A stretch of 64,000 bases of DNA from Diphasiastrum complanatum (Eukaryota; Streptophyta; Lycopodiopsida; Lycopodiales; Lycopodiaceae), in assembly GCA_029204225.1 (NCBI GenBank), contig CM055095.1, forward strand, positions 67,543,940-67,607,939, given 5' to 3'. The notes under the pieces are model-generated. The model saw nothing but the letters and a program-made list of their open reading frames with translations. It had not been told where the DNA came from and ran no database searches. Below are positions 25,069 through 37,417 of the stretch, piece after piece. The translations under genes and the position numbers were made by a program. Numbering within the stretch: position 1 is the stretch's first letter; the number at the start of each line of letters is the position of its first letter.

Positions 25069-27485
25069 TATAATGCATAGATGTTTCCTCTACAATGATT
25101 AATAGATAACAAATTCTAGGACATTATGGTTGGCCCTAGGAAATGGTATCAATTTGAATCCACCAGTTGAGCAAATGGTGTCGATTAGAGCAAATCTTTG
25201 TTTATTGGTTGTTTGGTCGGAATGTAATTGTGATTTGATAGTAGTACTCAGATGGTTGAATGCTTGTTCTTTATTGCAACTATCATTTTACTTGCACTAA
25301 CATAATTATGCACAATATTTAAGTTTACATCAAGTTACATCCAGAACATGCATCCCGAAGCTCCCAACTTTTGAAGCACTTGGGGTACAAGGTGTCCCTT
25401 GGGTGCGAAAATCAAGATATTTTTCTACATAGCAGCAAGACATCTTGCAACAAATGTTGGGTCTTGCAATGTTGGGTCTTGCAATGAATGCTAGATCTTT
25501 TGGCAAATTATGAGGTGTGTGGGTTTACCGTAAAGAGCACCAAATATCCATTGATGTGCTAAAATGATCCTTAATAGTTCTTGAAGAGTACGAAGTAGCA
25601 ATAATGCAAGTAAAAATTTGTCAATCATATTCACTAAGCTACTCTATTTGTCTTGATACGAACAAAATCATGTTTGCAATAAATAAAAATTAATCGCCAA
25701 TTAAGTCGTAACAAGGCACCTACTCTTGATGAAAGGAAGAAACTTCTACACAATATTTGCACTAGTTGTGAATGAAAGTCCAACTCTTCATCCTCCAAGC
25801 ATATAGCCAAAAGTGATTACTCCCGGGCAACAAAACAAACTCATCAACCATTGATAAGTAAGCAAGAAGAGAGAGATAAGTTGTATGTACATCTAATTGC
25901 TTCAAGATTGGCAGCAACAACATAAGATAGTAATAATCTAATTGAGAATGCTTAACTGCATGATTGAAAGTCTCAAAATAATCAACATTGAAAATTTGAG
26001 AAAATCCTTCTACTATCTCGACCCCAGTGGGACGAACTAATGATGATACCCTATTTGGTCATGTGTTTGTAGCTGAAGCTTTTGTCTCTCAAAAGGAATA
26101 GAAACAACACTAGTATCCCAATCATTGACGACTTTCATAGCACGAAGCCACGGTCACCCCTATAAAATAGGATACACATCCGCACCTATTGGCAACCACA
26201 TGACAACAAAATTTAACAAAAATTTCACAATTTGAATTGGAACCTTTCACACATCCCGATAAGTCGGACAAGTCGACTAGTCGAGTGAGTCGACAGGTTG
26301 GTCCTCCCGATAAGTCAGGCAAGTCGACAAGTCGGATGAGCCTTTCAAGCCTGTTTCTGATAACAAGGTATTACTGCAGACTGTGCGACAATGCGAGTAC
26401 ATTAGCTATATGCATTTTAAGTTCATGTTTTGTTTGTGATATTTTTTAAAACAATATCAAATTTGCAATGCACATAATTGTATAGTTTCTTACTAATGTA
26501 TTTTTGAAAATATAGTATGTGCATTTTGAGGATTTTAAAAAGTCAAAAAGCTTGCACTTAAAAAAATAATTTTACTCAAAAAATGTGATTTTATTTTTAA
26601 TACCTTGATTTTTAAAAGTTTTGGAGGGAATCTTCTTAGGAGATACCTTTTCAATTACCCACTCAATAGGAAATTGTGTTACTACCAAGTTCAATTAAGG
26701 TTGCCTATGTGAAACCCCATACTAATTGCAGGCAATGGGAACACTCCTATAAGGTGTTTAACTAATAGTAAAGGTGGTGAGCATTTCCTTTGCTCTCCAT
26801 GAAGTTATAGAGTTCAACTAGAATAGTCCTGCAAATGAGAACATACAAGAGAAAACAAGTAGTGACCCAATATCTAGGCATACTTATTTCCACTCATCAA
26901 AAAGCAAGGACTACCATAAATATGAAATAGATGAGTTCTCAACGTACAATATATGGACAAACCCAACCATTATGGACTAGGTATTCGTCGTGCAGACTTT
27001 GGGGCTCTGGAGCGGCAAGGATGGCTATAGGACGTAGCCCACCGTTGGATGACCAATACGAGACATAGCAATTGCAGATCTACGGTGGAGATTAAAAACG
27101 TTTTAGGATCCCTGTTATGGCTCAAAATCTGCTTGCTCTTAACCAACAAGATGATGCCATGTGTCCAACATCACTCCTCACAAATGCTATGGTACTACAC
27201 CTTTTGCTAGCATGCTCACGTTAAGATCGTCCATTGCGTTTGTTAGAACTTACTATTTAAGCCTAAAATGCAAACATCTTCTATTGATTGCTAAAACATT
27301 GTTACAATGAATCAAGCTCGAAATTAAGCATTGTCTTTGCTTCTCAAGGAATTTTGCTACAACAAATTAAGCCCCATAATCTAGGGGTAGCTAGGAAGCT
27401 AAACATTTATCAGCAAATTATGTGCCTCCTTGGAGATGGAATATGTCCACATAATTCTTTTTTCTTTTGATCGGATTATTGCTCT
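25069..27485. other. Intergenic region between phosphatase and receptor kinase genes
   Basis: It contains the 3' flanks of both convergent genes. A short imperfect direct repeat of atgttgggtcttgca lies near 25455. A GTCGAC-rich patch lies at 26255-26340. No coding frame with recognisable similarity is seen. Confidence 0.5.
26255..26340. repeat. GTCGAC-rich short repeat patch
   Basis: Two copies of cccgataagtc(g)gacaagtcgac-type sequence flank tagtcgagtgagtcgac, giving clustered GTCGAC palindromes. The base composition stands out in an AT-rich spacer. It may be another small foldback element. Confidence 0.45.
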
Positions 27486-29741
27486 TTACCTAAGAAGGGC
27501 AGTGCCAGCCTCGGGAACTCTGGCGGGGGTGTCAGAATCAATGCTGTTTGCTGTTTCAGAGTCAGTGAAGCTTATGGACTCCATCCCCGTAGCTGCTGCT
27601 GATGCATCAGTTGGTGTTGTATCGTGTGCCATCTCAACAAAGAGATCCTGGAATGAGAAGTGATAGTAATTGGGAACTGGCTTTGAGGAGGGGATGGCAG
27701 GCAACGCTGCATCTCCCTTGAGGATCTGCAGCACTTGCCTTATAGTGGGTCTTGCCTCGGGGTCGGGGTGAGAGCATGCCAGCCCCAGCTGCAACAAACA
27801 CTGCAGCTCGCTCGACACAATGGATGAAGCCTCAAGGCGAGCATCGGCTGCATCTGTGATCCTGCCTCGTGCCTGCAAGCTCCATACCCATTCCAGCAGG
27901 ATGGTTTCCTCAGCTGGAAGGGTCCGATCTATGGGTCTGCGGCCGCATGCAACTTCTAATGCCACAGCGCCGAAGCTGTATACATCAGACTTGGTGGTGG
28001 CCTTGCCGGTTTGGCTCACCTCGGGGGCGAGGTAGCCCAGCGTGCCTGCAGCAAGAGTGGTCTCCGCATTCTTGTTGTGTTCTATCAGCCGCGCTAGGCC
28101 GAAGTCGCCAAGTCTCGCAGTGAAGTTGGCATCAAGCATCACGTTGCTTGCTTTGACATCCCTGTGCACGACCTGGTCTTCCCACTCCTCGTGAAGGTAG
28201 AGCAAGGCAGCTGCCAGGCCGCAGACAATCTTGTACCTTCGAGGCCAGTCTAGGAACTCCCCCTTGGATCCGAACAGCAGCTTGTCGAGGCTGCCGTTGG
28301 GCATGAACTCATAGACAAGCAGCAGATCGCCTTTGCCATGGCACCAGCCCAGCAGCGGGACCAGATTCCTGTGGCGTAGCCTCCCGATGATGGAGACCTC
28401 AGCCACGAACTCGCGCTCCCCCTGCGAGGATGTCTTGGACGTTCGCTTCACAGCGATCATGGTGCCATCGCCAGGCACAATTCCCTTGTACACGCTGCCG
28501 AAACCCCCCCGGCCCAGCTCCTGCTTCTGGCTGAAGTGATTAGTCGCCATGCTCAGCTCCTTGTAAGTGAATTTCCGAGGCCCATAGAGAAAATCAGCTG
28601 TGAGGATAAAAGCGCTGGGATCAATAGATGCGTCCTTGATGGATTTGCCAACGGGAAGCACGATCCGCTTCTTCTTGTAGTTGTAGTATCTGAGCAGTAT
28701 CAAAAAGGACGCCGCCCCAATTACGAAGCTGATACCGAGGGTGACAACGAGGACCATCATGCTCTTGGAGGCTGACGATCGTGTAGCTGGTGGGTGGGAC
28801 AAGGATACGCCAGGGCTGGGCGATACCGACGGACTCTGTGCAATCAGCTCTGTGCCTGCAAAACTCCAGCTATGTACGTCATGCAACTCGAAGCTTTTCC
28901 CTGTTGCCCCTGTGAATCCCAGATACATATTCGGCAGGATGTATTGTGATAGATCAATGACGTCTGAGAGCAGTGGACTGGAAGGCTTGGTGCTGTTGTA
29001 CGACAAATACACATCGAGCTGCTTTCCATGGCCGTCGTAGTCGATCCATGCCGTGATAATTCTTCCACTTTTGAGGTTCATCCCTAGAGAGTCCAGCGAT
29101 ACGGCTTTCTGAGACACAATCCCGTTGATGTCTATTCCCACGTGATTGCCATCGATATCCATAAATTTGAATCCTGAATCCATATTCTCATAGGTGTCAA
29201 ATTCCACAGCAACGAAATGGTTGTTTGGGCTTCCACTCGTCATTGAGGTGCACAGGCCCAGCATTCCCCCTTCGCTGCCGCGCGAGGGGGAAGCCGCAGC
29301 CGATGCCATCAGGAACGACATGCCATCTCCAAATGCAGCGGTTATATTCTGAATAGTAAAGCTGAAGGAAGTATTAAAGGAGGCAGTGTCATTTGAGCTG
29401 GACGACCACAGAGCAATGGGTTTGGAGTAGAATGCTCGGCCACTGCTGGATTGAAGGCTGATGTTCTGCCCATCTCGTGTCATCTGCAGAACCCCATTAG
29501 AGGTTGGCTGGGCATCACCCAAAACAGTAAGGTCAACTATACTAGAGGGTGGAAACGAAGAAAATGAGAACTGAAACGCTCTACTGGAAACAGAAACAGC
29601 ATCAAATTGTTGTAGGACCAGAGCTAAGATCACAGCCATAATGGCTACATGTCTACAGTTACTCTCGCCTTTGCGACAAATCGAAGACCTGGTGATGGCT
29701 ACCATGGAGATTATAAAGTTTCTAATCATAAAAGTCATCAC
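27486..29741 (-). CDS. L-type lectin-domain receptor-like kinase, intronless
   Basis: Plasma-membrane receptor kinase of the legume-lectin class, 751 codons in one exon. A hydrophobic signal sequence lies near residues 35-50. The legume-lectin domain spans about 55-297, with the metal-site motif [10 protein letters not shown] at 177-186. A transmembrane helix at about 328-351 is followed by basic YKKKR. The kinase domain covers about 404-676: G-loop GRGGFG 410-415, Lys432, Glu448, VVHRDVK with Asp528, DFG 546-548, APE 572-574. It is an RD kinase with all key residues present. The ligand is unknown; in this family ligands include extracellular ATP/NAD and cell-wall or defence cues. The start is uncertain. 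Met35 (codon at 29639) gives a typical signal peptide and lies 70-80 bp downstream of CTTTATAATC on the minus strand. The first ATG would add 34 residues. Confidence 0.95.
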   Translation of the reverse strand: MMTFMIRNFIISMVAITRSSICRKGESNCRHVAIMAVILALVLQQFDAVSVSSRAFQFSFSSFPPSSIVDLTVLGDAQPTSNGVLQMTRDGQNISLQSSSGRAFYSKPIALWSSSSNDTASFNTSFSFTIQNITAAFGDGMSFLMASAAASPSRGSEGGMLGLCTSMTSGSPNNHFVAVEFDTYENMDSGFKFMDIDGNHVGIDINGIVSQKAVSLDSLGMNLKSGRIITAWIDYDGHGKQLDVYLSYNSTKPSSPLLSDVIDLSQYILPNMYLGFTGATGKSFELHDVHSWSFAGTELIAQSPSVSPSPGVSLSHPPATRSSASKSMMVLVVTLGISFVIGAASFLILLRYYNYKKKRIVLPVGKSIKDASIDPSAFILTADFLYGPRKFTYKELSMATNHFSQKQELGRGGFGSVYKGIVPGDGTMIAVKRTSKTSSQGEREFVAEVSIIGRLRHRNLVPLLGWCHGKGDLLLVYEFMPNGSLDKLLFGSKGEFLDWPRRYKIVCGLAAALLYLHEEWEDQVVHRDVKASNVMLDANFTARLGDFGLARLIEHNKNAETTLAAGTLGYLAPEVSQTGKATTKSDVYSFGAVALEVACGRRPIDRTLPAEETILLEWVWSLQARGRITDAADARLEASSIVSSELQCLLQLGLACSHPDPEARPTIRQVLQILKGDAALPAIPSSKPVPNYYHFSFQDLFVEMAHDTTPTDASAAATGMESISFTDSETANSIDSDTPARVPEAGTALLR
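29705..29720 (-). promoter_or_regulatory. Possible TATA box of the receptor kinase gene
   Basis: The minus strand reads CTTTATAATC about 75 bases upstream of the Met35 codon. If it is the TATA element, transcription would start near 29680 and Met35 would be the natural start codon. Confidence 0.3.
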
Positions 29742-30341
29742 ACATAAAGTGCCTAGAAAGCTGAACTATGTCTCTTTCCAAGTATTCCAGATCTCAGCGT
29801 CTACTCAGATCTCAGTCTTACGCCCAATGGATTGATCATTCCAGATTGCAACGGATTACATCAAGGCCTATTCATGAGTTGACATGATTCTTTGGCACAA
29901 ATAGTGAATTGGCACAACCAAGCATAGCTCTCAGCAGGTGTTTATGCGTGGATCTGAATTCTTGACCATTCCATCTTCCGGAGAATCAAACTTCCTGCTC
30001 ATGTTGAACGAAATTTTATAGCCCACAGTTTCCACCAGTCTTGAACTCCTAATCTGTCAGCCCACAGCTTCTGATATTGTCCCATCTATCTTCAACCCAG
30101 CTAAGCATGAAGGAAGTACTGACACACACCCAATTGCTCACAATAACACTTGAAATAATCATGGATCTTGGCTATGATCATGAAACAAATTGCTCAAATT
30201 CTGCTTGGATATTGATCTCAAAAGATCTAGAGGCATTCCCATGCTCTTTCTTAGTCCTTGTGAACGATGAGCTCATAGCCATAGCATAATATGGCCGGCT
30301 GAGAACAAAGGAGGAGCAGCCAGGATTCATCCAGATTTTGC

Positions 30342-30475
30342 CACGTGTGCATCTTCAGCCATCAAAATCCTTCCAAGTGGCAGCAGCAGACACGTTGGGC
30401 AGGCCCAAGGTTTGCTCAATTGGATGTTTGGCCCTCCCCAGCTGGATGCTAGCCACGTGTCACATCTTCCACGTG
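30342..30475. promoter_or_regulatory. Cluster of three CACGTG G-boxes upstream of the receptor kinase
   Basis: Perfect CACGTG palindromes lie at 30342-30347, 30454-30459 and 30470-30475, with a further ACACGTT between them. They are about 600-830 bp upstream of the receptor kinase start. In plants G-boxes bind bZIP and bHLH factors in light and abscisic-acid responses. That they control this gene is inference from position. Confidence 0.4.
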
Positions 30476-30559
30476 GAAACTTTTGAATGGATGGTATGGT
30501 GGATAGGTGGCGAGATCTCAATGCCCTTGGGGCAATCTAAAGGTTGGTGACTTACATGG

Positions 30560-32019
30560 GCTTGTGTGCCATTAGGATGCATGGGCCAAAAGAAAGAAAA
30601 AGCCAAAGATACTAAAATCTGGGAAGATGAGGCCAAATTTGGCTTCCAATTTGACCTAAAAATCAAGAAGCGCTTCCACAATATAAGATCCTTTTCATCC
30701 CAAGTGGGAAGCGCTTCTAGAGTCTACAAGGACTAGAATATACACCTTTCAAGAGGGACTCAACATATAGTCCATAAAGTCCATCTAGCACTAAAGGGCT
30801 CCAATTGCCAATTGCCGGCCCGACAACCAAGTACCATCACTTCAAGTTTATTGTGCTGGCCATTTGCATGAGAATATGCCATCCATTCAACAAAGACTCG
30901 ACGACGATTCAAGTATCTGCAACGCATCTACCATGGTGGATAAGATAAGAAATTGGTTTGTTGACTTGCCCAGCAAAGTTGGAGCCCATGAAGCATGGTA
31001 AATTAGAACTAGGTTTATCAACTTGCCCACCAAAGTTGGATTCACTTGTTGACGAGTATATCCTTGAAGATGTGAATGTTGCCTTCGAAGCATGTCGATG
31101 ATCGTTTGCCCTTCCGCTAATAAAGAGAAGAATATGGAGACCTTATGATTTTATTTTTAAGAAGCTTGGAAGTAGTTATCTATCAAGGAGCTTATGATGA
31201 CATACTTGTACTTTTCATGGCCAAGGGATTCATCTTCATGTGAATTTTTAATATAATATAGTTATTTACTTAGATTGAGAAATGAATAAAGAAAAGCATG
31301 TCCTTGAGGGCCGCCCATAAAGAGCTTGTTCTATGCCCTTTGAGGCCATGAAAAATGTGTTAGATTACCATTTTAAACTCAATTTTGTCTTGTGCCACTT
31401 GGAGTGGAATAAAATCAACATATTGATGCTAGCCTATATCAAGTTTCATACATGGACACCATAGAGAACACCCACATACATGGAAGCATGATATATATAG
31501 AGATGCCCATAAGGAACCCTCTAATTAATCTATAGTGCTACCTAGTGTATGTGATTATAAATCTAAACTACTCTTAATCGGAGGGTGTGAAAGATGTAAT
31601 TTTTTGGCTAACTAGAAACTTTGTTTGTTGACATGTTTAGAACCTTACGCTCCCATTCGGCCTAACTACTCCGGTTTGGCCTAAAATATGATAGTACAGT
31701 GTGTAAGTATTGTACTTTGTGCCAAATTCAAGAAACAAAATTGTGTGATGATGATGCTAGTGCCTATAAGTGGTCCAAAAAAAGTCAATCTTAGACCAAT
31801 AAACGCTTGTAGATGATCTTTCATCACATAGACTTCTTAGAGTGCATTGTGGTAGAGCAAAAAATAAAAATTTCTTGGAAGCTCCTAGTTTAAATTTGGA
31901 AATAATGTTGTCCCAAGCTTAACATAAACATTTTCAATCATGATTCGTGTCACAAAACATATGCCACAAAGCCTATATAAGGTTTGATGTGGATGTCACA
32001 AAGATTTTATGGGTTGCGA

Positions 32020-32103
<84 letters not shown>

Positions 32104-33354
32104 AACTTGTTAAAGATGCACATCCTTCCTCATCTTTAACATAAAGACATGGAGTACCTAGTGACCTTTTTGCTTAGCCATCTAGCCCATAGGAATGGCC
32201 TCATTCTCTAGTGAAAAGGCCACACTCCTTATAAGTAAAGGAAAAGAGTTAATAAAATGAGGTTTGACTTATTAGCAACTTCTTGGCACCTACTCTATTA
32301 GTAGCAAAGCTTCCATCAAACTACATGAGGATATGTCGATGCTTGCCAAGAAAAATAAAATCAACCAAACAAAAATTGTAGTGCTGCATAAGTGCAATAA
32401 CCCTTCTTGAAAACAAGGGTGAAAAGCCTATTTGACTTCATTTAATAAGTCAAAAGTTGTCTACTCTAGATTTTCCATTCTATTTGAATGTTTTTTGCAA
32501 ACTTTATGTCATGTGCCAACCTTGGCATTAAAACACCTAATCTATTCATGAACATCAAATTACAATGGGAATGCAAGAAATCAAGAAAACTAGTTAAAAA
32601 TCAAGAAACTAGATAATAGTGGTAAAACTTCACCAAATCAGGCAAAGTAAGCATTCATTATTAATGAATAGAGATCATTCAAATGATAGGGCTTGTTGCT
32701 AGAGCATGATCAAAGCTCTCATGTGATTGTAAGCACATGAACCACCATTTTATTCAAGAAAGCTCTCAAAGAGAAGCTTCAAGAACACAAGAGAACACAT
32801 AGAGTTCAAAATTATCAAAATGAATAATAGCCTCCAAATCTAGCATGACCTCAATTATTATAGTGGTCGTTGGTGCCTCTACCATAACTTTGGGGCCTTA
32901 GTTGGCTAATTTGGGCCTTACAACCATTATTACAAATATGCTATTTCACAAATATAGCGAGGTTGTTTGAGCCTCTTTATTAACAATCCTAATGACTAGT
33001 TCTAGTCTAATTTAGCTCCATGGCTATATTTGGCAATTCATTAGGAAGCTCAGGGGCTAATTACATGCAGCACATGACACTTTATGTAGGGCATGCAATG
33101 CTAAAAATGTGAAGTCATGTCCAAGATTTGAGTGTGTGCATTAAATCACTTCTTTCATTTATCAAACCATTGAGTTGAATAGATAATTTTATACAAATCT
33201 GCATTTGAGTCAAAAACTATATATACATGGGCCTTTTTAATCAATCATGAAAAACCAAGATCCAACTTTTGGACCTTCTCCTGGTGAGATGGGGGTGTCA
33301 ATGTAGAAAAATATGAAAATCTAAATTAGACAATAAGGATTGAACAATATATAA
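30560..33354. other. Spacer with decayed repeats and one microsatellite
   Basis: No recognisable coding frame is seen. Two half-similar phrases (ttgacttgcccagcaaagttggag and tcaacttgcccaccaaagttgga, near 30960 and 31018) show a local duplication. A long GA run lies at 32025-32101. The left part of the Copia interior may extend into the right end. Confidence 0.4.
32025..32101 (+). repeat. (GA)n microsatellite, about 38 units
   Basis: An uninterrupted GA run of 77 bases. The minus-strand sequence next to it lacks the LINE 3' stem-loop seen at 51-58 kb, so it does not look like a LINE tail. Confidence 0.95.
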
Positions 33355-33369
33355 GCTACTCTAATACCA
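33355..33369 (-). other. Primer-binding site of a Copia element (tRNA-iMet type)
   Basis: The minus strand reads TGGTATTAGAGTAGC directly after the LTR terminus at 33370. It is close to the initiator tRNA-Met primer site TGGTATCAGAGC. It lies on the far side of the LTR from the coding remnant, which implies a second internal region to the left. Confidence 0.55.
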
Positions 33370-34120
33370 TGTCAAAAATATTCAGAATCACAAAGTGAGG
33401 TGAATGGATAGTGGCAACATAAATCAAACACATCCAAAACTTGTAAAGCGACAGTTGGCTAGGAGAGAAGATGAAAGAAAAATGTAATTGCATAAATGTA
33501 GAAATTGAACATGCGATTAGTGATATGAGACAAAAAATCGAATACTCAAATTAAGCAAAATGATCTTGAAAATATCATAATATACAAAATGGAGAAGATG
33601 CATTGGATCTGTTGTCTTTTCTTGCACTTGTCTACATTCTGTTGTGCACTTAGCATGTCTTTATAAGTGCTATCTACTACCAGTAAATCCATAATAGCTG
33701 AGTACTAATAAACAATTAACTACTGCTACCTAATCTATCCTATGTTAGATAACCATCGCTTTGAAATTTGATCATTTACATGGCAGATGGCTATCAATTT
33801 CGCGTACAATAGTTGATAGTCCTTTGAGTTGAATTAATAGGATCACGACAAGATCAAAATAGACAAAGGATAGAAATAGACACGTGGGTCAAAATAGACA
33901 CCTAGGCCGAAATTTTGATTTCAACCCCAGAGATCGAAATAGACTCCAAGTTTATTCGATCCATCGATCCAAGCTAGGAATCGAGATGGTCTTTTATTTT
34001 CAGGGTCAAAATAATTTTCGACCCAAACTATGCAAACACTATATATTGTGTTAATTCTTGAGTATTTCTGCAGATTTGATAGGTCCTCATTACAAGAATG
34101 AATTACAAGGGAATGCAACA
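33370..34120 (-). repeat. Copia LTR, about 751 bp
   Basis: On the minus strand it starts TGTTGCATTCCC at 34120, right after the polypurine tract AAGGGGAG (34121-34130), and ends TTTTTGACA at 33370, right before a primer site. It therefore serves as 3' LTR for the coding region to the right and as 5' LTR for sequence to the left. This arrangement is expected after unequal recombination between tandem copies. Imperfect repeats of aaaatagacac occur inside it. Confidence 0.65.
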
Positions 34121-34130
34121 CTCCCCTTAA

Positions 34131-37100
34131 TGAGGATCTTGGAAGTTTTCAATCTTTCAAATTTAAAATGTTATCAAATCTGATATGGTTGTCTTTTGAT
34201 AATGCTTTGGTGAAGTAGTATATTGCCATAAATGTTTTCCTATAGAAAATATCCTTGCTCAACACTTTCTCTCTTACATAGTGGTATTTGATTTCTCTAT
34301 ACTTACTTCCTAATAAGTGTCTGCTAGTTGATATTCAGTCCTACAATTCAGTACATCAATTAAACTAGATAGCAGCTATTCTCTAATGAATGATATTTAA
34401 TTTCTATGTGCTCAATACATGGCATGGAATACATGATTTTTGGCTAGCTAGATAGCACTTTGACTGTCACACCTGATCATCGTGGGCTTACACTACAAGA
34501 TGCCAATATCTTCCATCGTTTTCCTAAACCAAATTGCTTCATGTGTGGTTGAGCATAGTGCTTTGTGTTTGACTTCTATCGTAGAGAGAGCAACTGTTTT
34601 ATGTTATTTACTTGACCAAGAAAATGCACCATTTCCAAGGTGAAAAACATAGCCAGTGGTGGATCTTCTGTCGTACATATTGCCAACTCTATCTGAATCA
34701 ACAAAGCCCTATAATATTGGAAAAGCATACTACCCATTATATAACAATCCATAAGTAGTTATACATCTAATAGCAAAAAATCTTCTTCAAAGCATTTTGT
34801 TAGGATGAGTAGTGGTAAGATAAATCAAGCAACCAACTAATTGACAAAACAGTGTAGCATCAACTAGCTTACTCTCATCCTCATGAGATAATTTTTACCA
34901 GCCTCCATAGGCATAGAAACTAGCTTATTGTTGCACATCTTGAAGCATCTTCGAATTCGATTCACATACTTCATTTGTATGAGTGAGATACCATCATGCT
35001 TTTGCTAGATTTTCACTCTCAAACAATAGTGCATCAATCCAAGATCAGTCATGTCAAAACTAGAAGATAAATCCTGCTTGAGTGCACTAATTAAACCCTC
35101 ATCAGTACTATGATTATGAGGTTGCCAACATACAGCACTATCAATGTGATGCTAGAATCTTGTGCAAAGCAGTAAAGATTTAATTCAAATGAAGTGTGTA
35201 CCAAACCTCTAGATAAGAGGTACTTATCGAAGTGGTTGTACCATGCATGAGGTGCTTGCTTCAATCCATATTAGGCTTTCTTCAATACGCATACTTTATC
35301 TTCTGTCCCCTGTCTCACAAAGCCACTTGGCTACTACATATAAACTTCCTCTTCAAGTTTTCCATTCAGAAAAGCAGACTTCATGTCCATCTGATGAAAG
35401 TTTCATCCAAATAACATCGCCAAAGCAATAACCATGTAGAGTGTGTTCCATTTGGCCATGGGAGCAAATGTCAATGCCCTTACTGTACATGTCTCCCTTA
35501 CTCTGCAAGCCTCATAAGGGTTCCATTAGCATTGTACTTCATTTTGTATACCCATTTGTTACCAATGGGTTTCTTAACCTCTAGAAGATCCACTATCTCC
35601 CAAGTGTCATGGGATTTGATGGAATTGATCTCCTCTTGCATATCTTTTTACCAAATCTTGATCTTTGGCCTAGGGGTCACTTTAATCAACAAGATGGCTC
35701 ATAAGCGCTATACTGATCCAATACTTATTAGGTTACTTCTTCTCGTGTGTGGAACAACACAGCTCTTCCTATTTGCTAGATTTTGCTACCTTTTGCTTTG
35801 AAAATGCCCCATCAATTGACATCATTTTCCTTGGCCCACACACAAATTTGAGTGTACTAATTCAAGCACTCGTTTGGCTCTCAATGCCCTCTCCATATCA
35901 AGATTTTCATAATTTGATTTTTCTGGTATGCATCCCTTGTAGATAGGCTCCTCCTTATCATCCAAAGTAGGTAGACCAATCATCATCTTCAATTTTCAAA
36001 GCAATCTCAATCTCATAAAGTTCAGGTGACCTAAGCGTCTATGCCACAAATCACTTTGAGAAGATGTGATTGTTATCAATCTGTTGCATTTGGAAACCAC
36101 AACATTTATCTTGTACAAACTGCACGATTTGTCACAAAAACCATTAGCAATCACTTTGTAGTTACATGTTTGAATTGACACTTTTTATTGCTAAATTCAA
36201 CCTTTAGCAGGTAATCAATCATTGTTCCAACAAACTTTTCTACAAGCTAGGAACATACAAGACATTTTCTATTATCTTGATCTGACCATCATAAAATTGT
36301 ATAGGCACAGTGCCAATGCCTTGAATTTGGCACTCCTCTCCATTGCATGAGCAACTTTTTCCCCATCATTTGTTAGCTTCATATCTCTAAAGCAAGACTT
36401 ATTGCTCGTCATGTGTCGCATTGCTCTTGAGTTTATGAATCAATGTTTATTATCCACAGAGTCTTGTGATGCCAATGCAGTCACGAATGATGTACTAGGA
36501 TCGACATTGTTGCTATTGACATTAGCCTCGACAAGATTAGTGAGTTGCTTCACTTTGTCCTTCTCGATGTCCGTCTTCTATTTGTGACAATCTCTCACCC
36601 CATGACTTAGCTTTTAAAAATAGAAGCATTTGCCCTTTTTCTACTTTCTTGATGATGATGATCATCAACAACAACATTCAGCCTCCTTTGATGCTTCTTG
36701 GTTTTGTGTTTCTCGTTAGTCAACACTGCTTGATCTTCTGATGTTGGCTGATGCAACTTTATTACTTGGAGTTTTTGTTCCTCTTGCAGCACAATGCCAT
36801 GAAGATCTTTACAGGTAGGTTATCTCTTCCTTGACGCATGGCCACTTGCGAACATCTAAATTTTTTTTGAAAATCCACTCATTGATGTATACACCAATTC
36901 TAGGTCCTGTATTGGTTTCCCAAGTGCCGTGAGTTGGTCTCTCAGTTCATTGATTCATGTAAAAAATGAACTTGCATTTTCATTTTTCTCCATGTGAATA
37001 TCATTCTCTTTTGTCCTCAAGAACATAATTCGTGATGTATTCATCGTTATGATACTATGTCCTGAGTGCTTCCCAATCACCTCTCGTTGTCACGACTTTG

Positions 37101-37322
37101 CTAATATGCGCAACGAGATGGTCTGTGACAAGTTGATCCAAGATAGGGCCTTTTGTGCCCCTTTCTCATACGTCGGTTGACATCGTCACTGGCCGATGTT
37201 CCACGCTAGTAGCAATATCTCATAGCTCTCTCTCCATGAGTATGCTCTTCATTTTGAACTTTTAGGTATTGTCATTTGGATACGCTTCTCAAAACATCGA
37301 TTCATTCAATCTTGCCATTTTG
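34131..37322 (-). mobile_element. Copia (Ty1) retrotransposon coding remnant, minus strand
   Basis: Read right to left: a gag beginning ATGGCAAGATTGAATG near 37322 and running to about 36600 (pieces include LVYTSMSGFS and KTKKHQRRLN); a pre-integrase block at about 35996-36181 with LWHRRLGHLN; continuation with ALRAKRVLELVHSNLC near 35850; RT near 35130-35640 with KPIGNKWVYKMKYNANG; RNase H near 34490-34700 with KALCSTTHEAIWFRK; then the polypurine tract. The integrase catalytic core between 35640 and 35830 is missing, and stops and frameshifts are frequent. It is inactive. Confidence 0.85.
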
Positions 37323-37417
37323 CCTCAAATTGCTTCAAAATGACTAAAATCGCTCATGTGGGCTAAAAACCACCTCTCTGAGTGTGATGGCAATGTCCAA
37401 ACTTTGTAATTATGACT

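Noticed and set aside
32025..32101. Possible minus-strand LINE tail
   Set aside because: The minus-strand sequence before the CT run lacks the stem-loop and the TTAATAAAGCT box shared by all LINE ends at 51-58 kb.
31947..32144. Frame encoding an Arg-Glu repeat protein
   Set aside because: It is the (GA)n microsatellite read in frame.
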